From positions 1 to 64,000 of the forward strand of contig NZ_JAAXMS010000010.1 of assembly GCF_012290005.1 (NCBI RefSeq): a stretch of DNA of 64,000 bases, given 5' to 3'. The position numbers were made by a program, and so were the translations under genes. The notes below the pieces were generated by a model. That model made no database searches and was not told where the DNA came from. It saw nothing but the letters and a program-made list of their open reading frames with translations. This document shows positions 45,141 to 54,877 of this stretch, in pieces; position 1 is the stretch's first letter, and each line of letters begins with the position of its first letter. This DNA comes from Crateriforma spongiae. Lineage in GTDB: Bacteria; Planctomycetota; Planctomycetia; Pirellulales; Pirellulaceae.

Positions 45141-47378
45141 GTGATTCGTTTTGCCATTGGAACCCTGACGCTTTTCGGACTGCTGTTGGGCGGTATTTGC
45201 CGGGAAACCATCGCGGCGGATGGCTCGCGGTACGCACACCACGACGGCAACGCCAGGTTTCTGCACCACATCGATTTGTATGATGTCAACAATCGCAAGA
45301 TCACGCCGGAATCCGACCAGCCGTATTCTCCACTGAACACCTGTGGCCGATGCCACGACTACCAGACGATCGCACACGGCTGGCACTTCAACGCACTTTT
45401 GGAATCGGGTTTGCGCCCGGATGACGGTCGAGCCTCGGAACCATGGATCTGGACCGACCCCCGGACCGGAACCCAGTTGCCGCTATCGACACGCGATCAC
45501 GGGGACCGCTTCGATCCACGCGAGATCGGAATCAGCGATTTCGAATTGATTCGTCACTTTGGTGCGCGGCTTCCCGGCACCATCGCGGTTCCCGCCGAAT
45601 CTGATTCGGAGAAACCATCCGCGGACGCCGCCGAAGATGATTCGTCCGAGCCCGGTGTCGAAACCCGCTGGGAATTGACCGGGACGTTGGAAATCGACTG
45701 CATGGTTTGTCACGCGGTGTCGGGTCGATACGACATGGAACTTCGCCGCGAACAAGTCGAAAAAGAAAACTTTGCGTGGGTCCCCACCGCCGCGATTCGC
45801 TTGGGCATCGTCAACGGGGAAGCGTCGCGCATCAAAACTGGTTCGGACCTCAGCGACGAATCGGTCCAGTCGAAACTGCCCACCGTCGAATATGACGCCA
45901 ACCGATTCGGCCAAGACGGAACCGTGTTTTTTGACCTGGTCCGCATGCCCGAGGACAACGCTTGTTACCAATGCCACAGCAATCGCAGCGTTGGTGATCA
46001 CGGGATTGAACCTCGTTGGATTCACGACGAAGACATCCACTTGCGTGCCGGCATGGTGTGTGTCGATTGCCATCGCAACGGCATCGATCACGACATCGTG
46101 CGGGGGTTCGAAGGCCAAATTCACGTGACCGGCCAATCGATCCAAACACTCAGCTGTCGCGGCTGCCATTACGGTGTGACTGACGAAAGCACCGCAGAAA
46201 CGATTGCGTTGGCTGGTCGGCTTGCGTCCCCGATGCCCGAGCACGCCGGATTGCCTGCGTTGCACTTTGAAAAGTTGGCATGCACGACCTGCCACAGCGG
46301 ACCGGCCCCGAGTGAATCGGCGAAGCGGACGATGACATCCCTGGCCCATTCGCTGGGATCCAAGGACCACCGCACCGGCGATGAATGGCCGGCCATCATT
46401 GGCCCGATTTACGATCAATTGACGCAACGATGGGATCAGGCAATGTCGGATGAAGACGCGGGTCAGGAATCACCAAATTCATCAGATGACGAGGCCGACA
46501 CCGGGCACCATGCCGAAACGGGCCACCAACATCAGCCGCCCGAATCGATGATCTATCCCCAGCGTGGCATGTGGCCGTCATTTTTCGCATCGGTGGATGG
46601 CGATGCTTTGACGCCGTTGCCACCGGAGACCGTCTTTGAAGTCACCCGTCGTTCGCTGCGAGTTCGCAAAGACTTTGTCGCCGAATTGACGCTTCCAAAG
46701 CTCGGCCGCAGCGACCGTCAAGAAGTCTTGGGCGAAGAACGCGGCGGGCTGAAAGATGAAGAATTGACGACCGACGAGCTGGCCAAGTTGGAACAGAAAC
46801 AAGCCGAACTTGGCAGAGCCGAATTTGATGAGAAGCTGGCTGCGGCGTTGGAAGCAATCCAAAAGGAGATGCAAGTCGAACGTGCCGCCTATGTTTCGGC
46901 GGGCCAAGTGTATGTCACGCGAACATCGGCGGATCTGAACGATGACGTCTGGGACGGGTCGGGCACTGCGGACTCATTGACCGAGCTCGCACTGTTGGAT
47001 CCGGGCAAGTTCGCGGAATCGACCCAGCAATCGATCGACCTTCTGACGTGGCCGTTGGCCCACAATGTTCGCGGCGCCGGTCAAGCCTTGGGTGCCAAGG
47101 GTTGTTTGGAATGCCACAGTGATCAGGGCAAGGTCTTTACGTCCACGGTCCAAGCGGTCGGTCCGGCACCCTTTGACGGTGACGTACGTACGATGGCTTC
47201 TCTGCAAGGCATCGACGAAGATCAGCGTCTGCGATGGAACCAGATGTTTACCGGACGGTATCTGTTCAAGTACGTCATCGGCGGATCGCTGTTGGTCGTG
47301 TTCATCGCGATCCTTGGCGGTCTGGCCGCCAAAGCCGGTGCATTGTCCGTCTTCGGCGAAAACTATCGCGCATCGTGA
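45141..47378 (+). CDS. Membrane-anchored seven-haem c-type cytochrome
   Basis: A 745-residue exported electron-transfer protein with seven CxxCH motifs: CGRCH, CMVCH, CYQCH, CVDCH, CRGCH, CTTCH and CLECH. A signal-anchor segment (about 1-25) and a C-terminal membrane helix (YVIGGSLLVVFIAILGG) bracket the haem domain. An acidic, His-containing segment (DEDAGQESPNSSDDEADTGHHAETGHQH) lies about two-thirds along, before the last haem. The GTG at 45141 has GGAAGG nine bases upstream; the frame opens at 44967. Distantly resembles multihaem nitrite or tetrathionate reductases, but no active-site signature is clear. It is divergent from tpx. Confidence 0.85.
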   Translation: MIRFAIGTLTLFGLLLGGICRETIAADGSRYAHHDGNARFLHHIDLYDVNNRKITPESDQPYSPLNTCGRCHDYQTIAHGWHFNALLESGLRPDDGRASEPWIWTDPRTGTQLPLSTRDHGDRFDPREIGISDFELIRHFGARLPGTIAVPAESDSEKPSADAAEDDSSEPGVETRWELTGTLEIDCMVCHAVSGRYDMELRREQVEKENFAWVPTAAIRLGIVNGEASRIKTGSDLSDESVQSKLPTVEYDANRFGQDGTVFFDLVRMPEDNACYQCHSNRSVGDHGIEPRWIHDEDIHLRAGMVCVDCHRNGIDHDIVRGFEGQIHVTGQSIQTLSCRGCHYGVTDESTAETIALAGRLASPMPEHAGLPALHFEKLACTTCHSGPAPSESAKRTMTSLAHSLGSKDHRTGDEWPAIIGPIYDQLTQRWDQAMSDEDAGQESPNSSDDEADTGHHAETGHQHQPPESMIYPQRGMWPSFFASVDGDALTPLPPETVFEVTRRSLRVRKDFVAELTLPKLGRSDRQEVLGEERGGLKDEELTTDELAKLEQKQAELGRAEFDEKLAAALEAIQKEMQVERAAYVSAGQVYVTRTSADLNDDVWDGSGTADSLTELALLDPGKFAESTQQSIDLLTWPLAHNVRGAGQALGAKGCLECHSDQGKVFTSTVQAVGPAPFDGDVRTMASLQGIDEDQRLRWNQMFTGRYLFKYVIGGSLLVVFIAILGGLAAKAGALSVFGENYRAS

Positions 47379-47434
47379 CGATGCCGCCGCGGCGGGCAAG
47401 TGGCTTTCCACCGCCAGTCATTGCATCGGCGCAT

Positions 47435-47466
47435 GAAAAAACGCCTGACCGTATTCGGGTCAGGCG
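47435..47466 (-). terminator. Terminator of the Cys-rich protein gene
   Basis: On the minus strand cgcctgacc (complement of 47458-47466) pairs with ggtcaggcg (complement of 47442-47450) and is followed by a run of T (47436-47441 on the plus strand are A). It lies 57 bases after the stop codon. Confidence 0.8.
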
Positions 47467-47522
47467 CGATACGCATTTCTGCGGTTGTTTCGTTTGTCGA
47501 TTACCAATCACGTGTCACGTGA

Positions 47523-47873
47523 TCAGTCGCGGACGATCACTTTGCCAAAGTGGGTGATGACCACATCGACGCAGTGACCACAGCATTGGAACTTGTAGGT
47601 CAAAACCTTGCGTCCCAAGAATCCACGCTTGCAAGAAACCAGGCAAGGAACTTCACCCGCACAGCAAGCCGGCACGCATGCGGTGACTTGGTGCTTGCAG
47701 CAGGTGGTCGGGTCGGTCACGCACCAGGTGACCGGAACCGGCGGCGGCGGGCAGCAGCAAACCGGAGCCGGTTCGCAACAGGAGCTCAGACAACCCGCAT
47801 CGGCGGGGGCGGCCGTGATGGCCACGAGTGCAGCGGCGGTCAGCGCCAGCGTCACGTTTCGCAGTGATTTCAT
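47523..47873 (-). CDS. Small secreted cysteine-rich protein
   Basis: A 116-residue protein with a signal peptide (about 1-26, ending ADA). The 90-residue mature chain contains 17 Cys in clusters (CC, CCC, CC, CC), plus PPPPVP, and a positively charged patch GFLGRKVLTYKF. Such density points to extensive disulfides, metal binding or a structural cuticle- or S-layer-like role. No family recognised. It has its own terminator and lies between the seven-haem cytochrome and a HAD phosphatase. Confidence 0.75.
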   Translation of the reverse strand: MKSLRNVTLALTAAALVAITAAPADAGCLSSCCEPAPVCCCPPPPVPVTWCVTDPTTCCKHQVTACVPACCAGEVPCLVSCKRGFLGRKVLTYKFQCCGHCVDVVITHFGKVIVRD

Positions 47874-48049
47874 CGTTGTACCTCTCGTTTAGTCGTCGAC
47901 GAACTGGAAAGATGTTCCAAATTCAATATTGGTGATCTTTCTGACGACATCAACCAGACACAACGACGCGGGGCAAAACAGGCAAACCGCCGTCGGCATA
48001 TCCGCGACGACCGGTACGACACGGTCGCCAAACGGCCGCCGCCCCCGTC

Positions 48050-48712
48050 CTAGCCGCGAAATTCTGGATCCACCAAGGCCAACAGCCGGGGATCCACCAG
48101 GGAATCGGCGACCAAATGGGCCCCTGAGAAGTCTTGGTTTTTTGTATGACGACTGGGGATGGAAACCGTGACGGCGCCACTGGCCACCGCCGCGGCGGTC
48201 CCATTTCCGCTGTCTTCCAGCACCAACATGGTCTTGGGATCGATCCCCATCCGATCGGCCGCCATTTGATAAATCTGCGGGTCGGGTTTGCCGCGGGTGA
48301 CATCGTCACCGGACAAGATGAAGTGCAAATCCCCCGCCCATGAAACCGTCGGCAAAATCCGATCGACGAATTTGCGGCGGCTGCTGGTAGCCAGGCCAAA
48401 CGGCAGCCCGCTTTGTTTCAGGGTGTCGATCCATTGCTGAAGCCCCGGCATCGGATCCGGCCCGTTACCAAGTTGAACCGCATACAACTGTTCGCTTTCG
48501 GCCAACAGATCCACGGGATCATCGTCCAGCGAATGAAAATCGATCATTTGCTGCATCGCCGCAACGCCGACACGGCCCATCATGCGATCTTGCAATGGTT
48601 GGCTGAACCGATGCCCGCGTCGAATCAAGATTTCATCACCGACGGCCCAGTAAAGCTTTTCGGTATCGAACAACAGGCCGTCCATGTCCAAAGCTACGCC
48701 ACAAATTTTCAT
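48050..48712 (-). CDS. HAD-superfamily hydrolase (phosphatase/phosphoglucomutase-like)
   Basis: A 220-residue HAD hydrolase. Motif I is VALDMDGLLFDTE (Asp nucleophile and acid/base Asp), a small helical cap follows, motif II is in LATSSRRKF, motif III is TRGKPDPQIY and motif IV is VLEDSGNGTAAA. The DMDGLLFDTE start and cap size resemble beta-phosphoglucomutase and sugar-phosphate phosphatases. Cytoplasmic. The substrate cannot be read from sequence. Divergent from the TerC gene. Confidence 0.9.
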   Translation of the reverse strand: MKICGVALDMDGLLFDTEKLYWAVGDEILIRRGHRFSQPLQDRMMGRVGVAAMQQMIDFHSLDDDPVDLLAESEQLYAVQLGNGPDPMPGLQQWIDTLKQSGLPFGLATSSRRKFVDRILPTVSWAGDLHFILSGDDVTRGKPDPQIYQMAADRMGIDPKTMLVLEDSGNGTAAAVASGAVTVSIPSRHTKNQDFSGAHLVADSLVDPRLLALVDPEFRG

Positions 48713-48915
48713 CGTCTGGCTCTATCATCCCCATCGTCGGGTGGAATCGTGATCGCGGTTCCGATAATGTTCCGCCATCTTCATTTCAGTCGTTTGCTGA
48801 TTTTGATGCCGCGGAACCACATCGACAATCACAGTGCATCGACATCGTGGCGAAGGTGTCGCATCATCCGCGACTGTCTTTTCATTCCTAAATCTGCGAT
48901 TCACCGAGACATCCG

Positions 48916-49728
48916 ATGCCCGAATTCCTTCAGGAACTGCTTTCACTGCACGGGATTTTCACACTAGGAATGCTGGTGCTGCTGCAAGTCGTGTTGGGAT
49001 TCGACAACCTGCTGTACATCTCAATCGAAAGCAAACGAGTCGAACCGTCGGAGCAATCCAAGGTTCGCAAATTGGGTATCGGACTGGCGATCGTGTTCCG
49101 CATCGTCTTGCTGTTCGTGGTCGTGAATTTGATCGAGATGTTGAAGGATCCCTTTCTATCGATCGCGGACAACAACATTTTGACCATGGCATTGTCCGGC
49201 CATGCGTTGATTGTTCTGTTCGGCGGCGGCTTCATCCTTTGGACCGCAATCAAAGAGATTTATCACTTGTTGGCGGTCGAAGAAATCGATCACGACACGA
49301 AGCGAAGTGCACAAACAAGCGTCGCCAAAGCCATCACGATGATCGTGTTGATGAACCTGGTGTTTTCATTTGATTCCATTCTCAGTGCGCTCGCACTGAC
49401 CGACGACATGCTGATCATGGCACTGGCAATCATCACCAGCGGATGCCTGATGATTTTGCTGGCCGATCGCGTGGCCGAGTTTTTGAAGAAGAATCGGATG
49501 TACGAAGTCTTGGGACTGTTCATCCTATTCATTGTCGGTGTGATGCTGGTTAGCGAAGGCGGTGAACTTGCCGCGTTGCATCTGTTCGGTCACGAAGTCC
49601 ATGCGATGGCCAAGAGCACGTTCTACTTTGTCTTGGCCGTCCTGATCATCGTGGACGTCGTTCAGAGCCGTTATCAACGACGTTTGCTGGCACAAAAGAA
49701 GGCGGAAACGGCCAAGGCGGCGGCCTAG
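48916..49728 (+). CDS. TerC-family integral membrane protein
   Basis: A 270-residue protein with about seven transmembrane helices. It has the TerC motifs LQVVLGFDNLLYISIESKR and, in the second repeat, MNLVFSFDSILSALALTDD, with conserved Asp in both helices. TerC and its relatives export manganese or help metallate exported proteins; the tellurite link is historical. The short C-terminal basic tail is cytoplasmic. Single gene, divergent from the HAD hydrolase. Confidence 0.92.
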   Translation: MPEFLQELLSLHGIFTLGMLVLLQVVLGFDNLLYISIESKRVEPSEQSKVRKLGIGLAIVFRIVLLFVVVNLIEMLKDPFLSIADNNILTMALSGHALIVLFGGGFILWTAIKEIYHLLAVEEIDHDTKRSAQTSVAKAITMIVLMNLVFSFDSILSALALTDDMLIMALAIITSGCLMILLADRVAEFLKKNRMYEVLGLFILFIVGVMLVSEGGELAALHLFGHEVHAMAKSTFYFVLAVLIIVDVVQSRYQRRLLAQKKAETAKAAA

Positions 49729-49796
49729 CCATTGGTGCCGGCATCGGCGATCAGATCCACGCCGGTTTTCGGCAGCAAAAAATTGATGCCGTGTGC

Positions 49797-52715
49797 CTAG
49801 ACGGTTTCGTTGGACAACGGATCCAACCAAGGATCCAGTTCGTCGTCGTCATCGTCGTTGTGATTGCGGATGGCAATGTCCACGGCCTGTGGATGATCGA
49901 TCGCCATGGATGATGACGCGGGTTTCGGCTGGGCCATTTGGAACGCCTTGGGTTCGGCTGGTGGATCGGTTTCCGTCCCCTCACCCTCGGCTTGGCCGCC
50001 ACCATTGTTTCCACCGGTGCTGACCAGTTCACCGCGATTCAACCGGTTCACGATCAACAACACGTCCAACGCCGTCACCATGCCGTCGCCGTTGACGTCA
50101 TAGGACATTGCCGGGTTCCCTTCGCCCACCGGTCCGGGACCATAGGTGTTCAAGTAATTGATCACCAGCAACGCGTCTTGGGCTGTAATGTCGTCGTTGC
50201 CGTTGACGTCTAGCGGCTGGTCTTCGTTATGGAACGGACGGTCATTGGCCAACACTGTGACGACGAACGATCGCACCAGCGGTGCAATGGCGGCGTTGTC
50301 GTTTTGCGCCGTGATTTCGACTTGGATTTCTGGGGTGTCGCTTCGAACGACCCAGCTTCCCGGCAACAGCTTCAAGGTGCCCGCGACGACTTCAAAACTG
50401 GGGTCATCGACGCCGAACGAATAGCCGTTGGGCCGGGTCACGCCATCGATCGCCAGAACGCCGACAACATCGCCCGGCACGTACTCGATCACCGTGTCGC
50501 CGTCCAAAGTCATGTCGGACGGCGCTTCGACTTCGTCGCGGACCACCACCGTCACCGCTTGGGTGAATCGGTCATCGTTGAACGCATCAAACGCGGTCAC
50601 ATTGACCGTGACCTCTTTTTCGGCCTCGTAGTCCAAGGCAACGCCTGGTGCCAGACGCAAATGCGTTTCTTCGATCGTGAACCGTTCGTCATCGACCGAC
50701 AACTCGTAAAACTGTTCGACGTCCTGGTCTTCGACAATCAGTTCGGCAACGATGTCGCCAAATGCGTTTTCCGAAACAAACGCTCGGTCCGGCGTGATGC
50801 CGGTGATCGGATCGTTCGCGTCGATCAGCGACACGGTGACTTGTTCGGTCAAGACCGTCTGGGTGTCGGGGTCTTGGATGGACAATTCCATCTGAATGAT
50901 GGGTTCTTCTTCGAAGTCCAGTTGCCCACCGGCGAAAATGATGTCGCCGTCGATTTCACCGAACCGCGGATCACTGATTTGGATCGTATGATCTTGCCCA
51001 TCGGGATCGTGGACATCGATGGAACCTAAGACCGAACCGATTAGCACGCTTTCGGCGACCGACGGCAAATGAATCGTGACGCCGGTGGGATCGTCGGGAA
51101 CCGACGTGACCACAACCGGAATTTGAATGGGGGTCACCGAACGCCCGTCGGCCAAAATCAACTGCAACACATCGTTGCCGTTGAAGTCCATCACCGGGCG
51201 ATAGATCAGGCTGCCGTCGGGGTTAACAGTCACGTCGGAATGGTCGCTGGGCGGTCCCGGCAGCACGACAACCCGATCACCGTCACCGTCTTCGATCGCC
51301 GATCCGATCGTTGCGGCGGGCACCATCAAGTTCTGGTCTTCGGGTGTTTGCAGCCCAGGCACATTAGCCAAAGCCGGCGATTGATTGGAACCAACCAAAC
51401 GAACGCCGAAACCGACTCGCGTTTCGGCTTCATCGGACGTCAGCGTGACGCGATGAGCGGTGGGCGATTGAAGTTTGACTTCAGCGATTCCTGCCGCGCC
51501 AACCAAAGCCAACGATTCGATACCCGATGAAGGGTCGATTCGGCCCGGAAGGAACGAGCTGATTGCACCAACACTGGTCGCTTCGACGGGCAACTGCGCG
51601 ATCTGATTGCCGCCCCCGAGTTCCAAAACTTTCAGGGTGCTGTCGATCGGCGAAAACGCCCACAAAAGTTCTCGCGCCGGATCCAGGCGAACCGGACCCG
51701 CCAGATCGTTAAATTGGAACAGCGGTGCGAATTGATTATTGACGTCGACCACGGTGACACCACCACTGGTGTCCCGCAGCAACAACAAACCGGCCGCGTC
51801 GTCGAAATCCAAGACGTCACCGGCACCGGATATCTCGGTCGCTGTCGTCGGAATCGGAGACGCCGTCAGGTTGCTCCACAATTCCACCGCGACGCCGTCT
51901 TCGCCGGGGGTGACCAAGACGCTGCGCGGGCCACTGCGGCTGGACACAAACTGGCTATCGGCCGCAACGACTTGCTGTGTCGATGAAAGTGAAATGTTGC
52001 CCGGATCGGTCGCATCGATGGAGTGAACGACGGTGGACGATTCGCCGGATTCTTCGACCGTGGCGATCGCCAAACCTCGCCCGTCGCCGTCGACGGCAAC
52101 CTTGTGCCAGGTCCGCGTCTGGCCTTCGGCCGCGTTACCAACATCCAGCGTGTCGATCGATTGGTCCTGGTGATTGGCGATGAACAGTTCGCCGGCATCG
52201 GCACCGGCCCCGACGACCAAGGTTCGTTCGCTGGAAAGCGTGGCCGCGTCGCCCAAAGCCGCACCGACGCCTAATCGGCTGACGCCCGCACCATTCAGGT
52301 CGGCGATGACCAATTCCGTACCATCGACGCCGATGATCCGCTGGCCGTCACCGTGAAGCGAATCCAATCCGGACAGAGCAAACTGGTTCGCAGTGGCGGT
52401 CAACTGCGCCGGAAAGTGTTGCGACTGTGAAGCCGCGCCGTCGAAAAGCCGAACCGCGTAGCTGCCGGGATCCAGATCCGAGAATTCGAATCGTCCTTGT
52501 GCATCGGTCAACGCAAAGGATTCACCCGCGTCGTAGTCGCCGTTTTCGTTGGCGTCCAGAAACACCAATCGCTGGGGCAGGGGATTTTCGCCGTCGCCAC
52601 GTTGAAAACTGTGATCGATGTCGTCGAACACGACACCCGTAATCGCAGCCAAAACGCGCCGGTTGCTTAACCGTTCCAGCCGCAGTCGTCGTCGTGTGGT
52701 TTGCCGCCTGGACAT
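49797..52715 (-). CDS. Very large surface protein with cadherin-like repeats and a dockerin
   Basis: A 972-residue protein. The N-terminus RRRLRLERLSNRRVLAA is the planctomycete export/surface motif. Residues 25-100 resemble a SdrD/collagen-binding-B-type domain (GVVFDDIDHSFQRGDGENPLPQRLVFLDANENGDYDAGESFALTD). Mid-protein has cadherin-like segments (GIDVHDPDGQDH, FVSENAFGDIVAELIVEDQDVEQFYELSVDDERF). Near 870-930 is a type I dockerin pair: DVNGNDDITAQDALLVINYLN and DVNGDGMVTALDVLLIVNRLN. Dockerins bind cohesins, but no cohesin is visible here. The C-terminus is acidic. Single gene. Confidence 0.88.
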   Translation of the reverse strand: MSRRQTTRRRLRLERLSNRRVLAAITGVVFDDIDHSFQRGDGENPLPQRLVFLDANENGDYDAGESFALTDAQGRFEFSDLDPGSYAVRLFDGAASQSQHFPAQLTATANQFALSGLDSLHGDGQRIIGVDGTELVIADLNGAGVSRLGVGAALGDAATLSSERTLVVGAGADAGELFIANHQDQSIDTLDVGNAAEGQTRTWHKVAVDGDGRGLAIATVEESGESSTVVHSIDATDPGNISLSSTQQVVAADSQFVSSRSGPRSVLVTPGEDGVAVELWSNLTASPIPTTATEISGAGDVLDFDDAAGLLLLRDTSGGVTVVDVNNQFAPLFQFNDLAGPVRLDPARELLWAFSPIDSTLKVLELGGGNQIAQLPVEATSVGAISSFLPGRIDPSSGIESLALVGAAGIAEVKLQSPTAHRVTLTSDEAETRVGFGVRLVGSNQSPALANVPGLQTPEDQNLMVPAATIGSAIEDGDGDRVVVLPGPPSDHSDVTVNPDGSLIYRPVMDFNGNDVLQLILADGRSVTPIQIPVVVTSVPDDPTGVTIHLPSVAESVLIGSVLGSIDVHDPDGQDHTIQISDPRFGEIDGDIIFAGGQLDFEEEPIIQMELSIQDPDTQTVLTEQVTVSLIDANDPITGITPDRAFVSENAFGDIVAELIVEDQDVEQFYELSVDDERFTIEETHLRLAPGVALDYEAEKEVTVNVTAFDAFNDDRFTQAVTVVVRDEVEAPSDMTLDGDTVIEYVPGDVVGVLAIDGVTRPNGYSFGVDDPSFEVVAGTLKLLPGSWVVRSDTPEIQVEITAQNDNAAIAPLVRSFVVTVLANDRPFHNEDQPLDVNGNDDITAQDALLVINYLNTYGPGPVGEGNPAMSYDVNGDGMVTALDVLLIVNRLNRGELVSTGGNNGGGQAEGEGTETDPPAEPKAFQMAQPKPASSSMAIDHPQAVDIAIRNHNDDDDDELDPWLDPLSNETV

Positions 52716-53218
52716 ATGTAACCGTCAGCTCAATCGTGCCGTTGTTTTGATCCCGATGCTCATTTGATTTGCCCCACCGCGACGTGAAATCACCTGGCCG
52801 CGGCGTTGAATTCGCTGGTCGGCACCACCACGAAATCCCCCCATCATCCTAGACCGCAACACTGCGTCACGAACTTGGAAGCGGTCACCGACGCAAAAGT
52901 TCCCTCGTTCGTCTGGTCGAATCGCCGACAATCGGGGGCACTGTCGTCGATGATCGCACGCCACGCCCCGCAAGAGGGGCCCGAGGTCCGTTCGCCGGTG
53001 GTTTTCAAACGATTCTAGGCCAAAGCCTTTGACGTTGAATGCCCTAGCACGCGTGTTTTCGGGATTTTCGCCGCCCAAGATCCGGTCGCAATGGTCTATC
53101 ATGACACGAGCCCAAGCGGATCGAACGCGCGCGCCCTCTGGTGTCTATAAAACCCGCCGGCGGCCGGCCGAACCCATCGACTCCGCGGTTTTCGTCAAGA
53201 AAAAGGACGTTTTCCCCG
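52716..53218. other. Intergenic region between divergent surface-protein genes
   Basis: About 500 bases. An open frame on the minus strand at 52725-53102 has a Arg-rich translation without family features and is probably chance. No terminator or clear promoter boxes. Confidence 0.4.
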
Positions 53219-54799
53219 ATGCGACTTTCCCATCTTCTGCGGGCTGCCTGGTTGGCCCTTTTCGCGATGTTGTTGGTATCCGCCGGCCCCGTTTCGGCCC
53301 AAGGGTACGGTGAAGACGACGGCGAAGAGGACTACGGATACGGTGAAGAAGAAGAATACGGCTATGGCGATGAGTACATGGACGGATATGGGTCTTCGTC
53401 CAGCCGAGGTGGTTCGACGTCGGAAATTCTGACGGCGATGCAAACCCAATTCAAATCCGAAATCGACATGACCGACTTGGCTGGCCTGTTTGGTCCGTCC
53501 GCCGGTGGCTCGGTCAACGCAGGGCCGGAATTGCTGAATCAGGCTCGGTCGGCCTACATGTCCGGTAATTTGCCGGTCGCTATGAAGCTGTACCACGCTC
53601 ATTTGGCCGCAGAATACGACCAAGCTCAAGACGAAATCGCCAAGCTTCGCCTCAGCAAACTCCTCAGCCGACCGGTTTGGAACATCCGGTTCGGCGTGTC
53701 CATGATGGTCCGTGGCGATATCGAAGAAGGATACAACCCGATTTCCGCCAACATGCGGACCGCATCAAGCGGCGGATACGGCGGGGATGATTACGGTTAC
53801 GGCGACGAAGGAGGCTATGGTGGCGATGGCTATGGTGGCGAAGAAGACTACGGGTACGGCGACGAGGAACCCGATTACGGCTACGGCGACGAATACGGCG
53901 GGGGATCGGGAATGGACGCCTATGGATCGGGCGGCCCGGGCCGGAATCAGCCGCCACCTCGTGTCGTGGAAATGCTAAGCGGTACCGTCGACGCCCAATT
54001 CAAAGAAGTCATCGGTTCGGTCAGCGAAATGTTCGCACAACGTTTCGCCGAACACTACAAAGCCGGACATTTCGGCGCCGCGTTGGCTGACGTCACGCCT
54101 CCGCCCAAGAAAGAAAACAACCGTGGCGGATACGGCGGCCGCCGTGGCGAGGAGCCCGAACCAGAAGCCCAGTACGCGATCACCGACGAATTTTCGCCCA
54201 ACACGGACTATCCGCTTTGGCAACCAGGGCTGTTGTTTATCGGCGAAGGCGAACACGAATCCATGCTGGACAAGGCCACGGAGGCCGGATGTGATTTCCT
54301 GTTCCATTTCGACGTCGCGATTCGGCTGGAAGGTAAAAAGCCGCCGCGAAATATCTGTCGCTGCCGTCTGTACCACGTCGGTTCGGGCAAAGCTTTTGCC
54401 GCCAGCGGTGCGTTTGACAATTACGAGGTCATGGCCAGCAAGCAGCGTCGCGGCCGCGGTCGACAACAGAGCGAAGATTACGATCCGGGCACCGCACACA
54501 TCAATGATTCGCTGGACCAGTTGTTCGCAACGATCAAATTGAAATTGGTGACCGCGGACATGCCCGAGCTAAGCGAGAAAGCCGCGGAGTATCGCGTCAG
54601 CAAGTTGCTAAGCGGTGATCCCGGCCAAGTCCTGGAACGGTTGGCCGAGATCCGGGCGTACCAATCGCGCGGATTGTTGAACGAAGACGACGTCGCCAAG
54701 GCGTATCAAATCATCGCGGGCAACGACGGCCTGACGTTACTGTACGGCAGCGATGAAGCCAAAATGGAAGTCGTCCAAAAGATGATCGACGTCGACTGA
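53219..54799 (+). CDS. Secreted protein with acidic Gly/Tyr repeats
   Basis: A 526-residue exported protein. Signal peptide 1-27 (VSAGPVSAQ). Residues 29-57 and 183-237 are low-complexity blocks of Gly, Tyr, Asp and Glu (units such as DYGYGDEGGYGGDGYGGEEDYGYGDE); a short third block GGYGGRRGEEPEPE is near 300. Between them are helical, folded segments (GPELLNQARSAYMSGNLPVAMKLYHAHLAAEYDQAQDEIAKLRL; 320-480 alpha/beta). The repeats resemble adhesive or phase-separating Tyr-rich proteins. The ATG at 53219 fits the signal peptide; the frame opens at 53141. No catalytic motif. Convergent with zwf. Confidence 0.85.
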   Translation: MRLSHLLRAAWLALFAMLLVSAGPVSAQGYGEDDGEEDYGYGEEEEYGYGDEYMDGYGSSSSRGGSTSEILTAMQTQFKSEIDMTDLAGLFGPSAGGSVNAGPELLNQARSAYMSGNLPVAMKLYHAHLAAEYDQAQDEIAKLRLSKLLSRPVWNIRFGVSMMVRGDIEEGYNPISANMRTASSGGYGGDDYGYGDEGGYGGDGYGGEEDYGYGDEEPDYGYGDEYGGGSGMDAYGSGGPGRNQPPPRVVEMLSGTVDAQFKEVIGSVSEMFAQRFAEHYKAGHFGAALADVTPPPKKENNRGGYGGRRGEEPEPEAQYAITDEFSPNTDYPLWQPGLLFIGEGEHESMLDKATEAGCDFLFHFDVAIRLEGKKPPRNICRCRLYHVGSGKAFAASGAFDNYEVMASKQRRGRGRQQSEDYDPGTAHINDSLDQLFATIKLKLVTADMPELSEKAAEYRVSKLLSGDPGQVLERLAEIRAYQSRGLLNEDDVAKAYQIIAGNDGLTLLYGSDEAKMEVVQKMIDVD

Positions 54800-54877
54800 T
54801 GTTGGTCCTTAGTCCGACGCAGCGGGCGCCAACCAGCAAGCCGGTCATCGAACCGGCTGGGCCGATGCTGACCGGAA

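Noticed and set aside
52725-53102. Open frame of 125 codons on the minus strand
   Set aside because: Arg-rich, unstructured translation with no family features, lying in a divergent promoter region.
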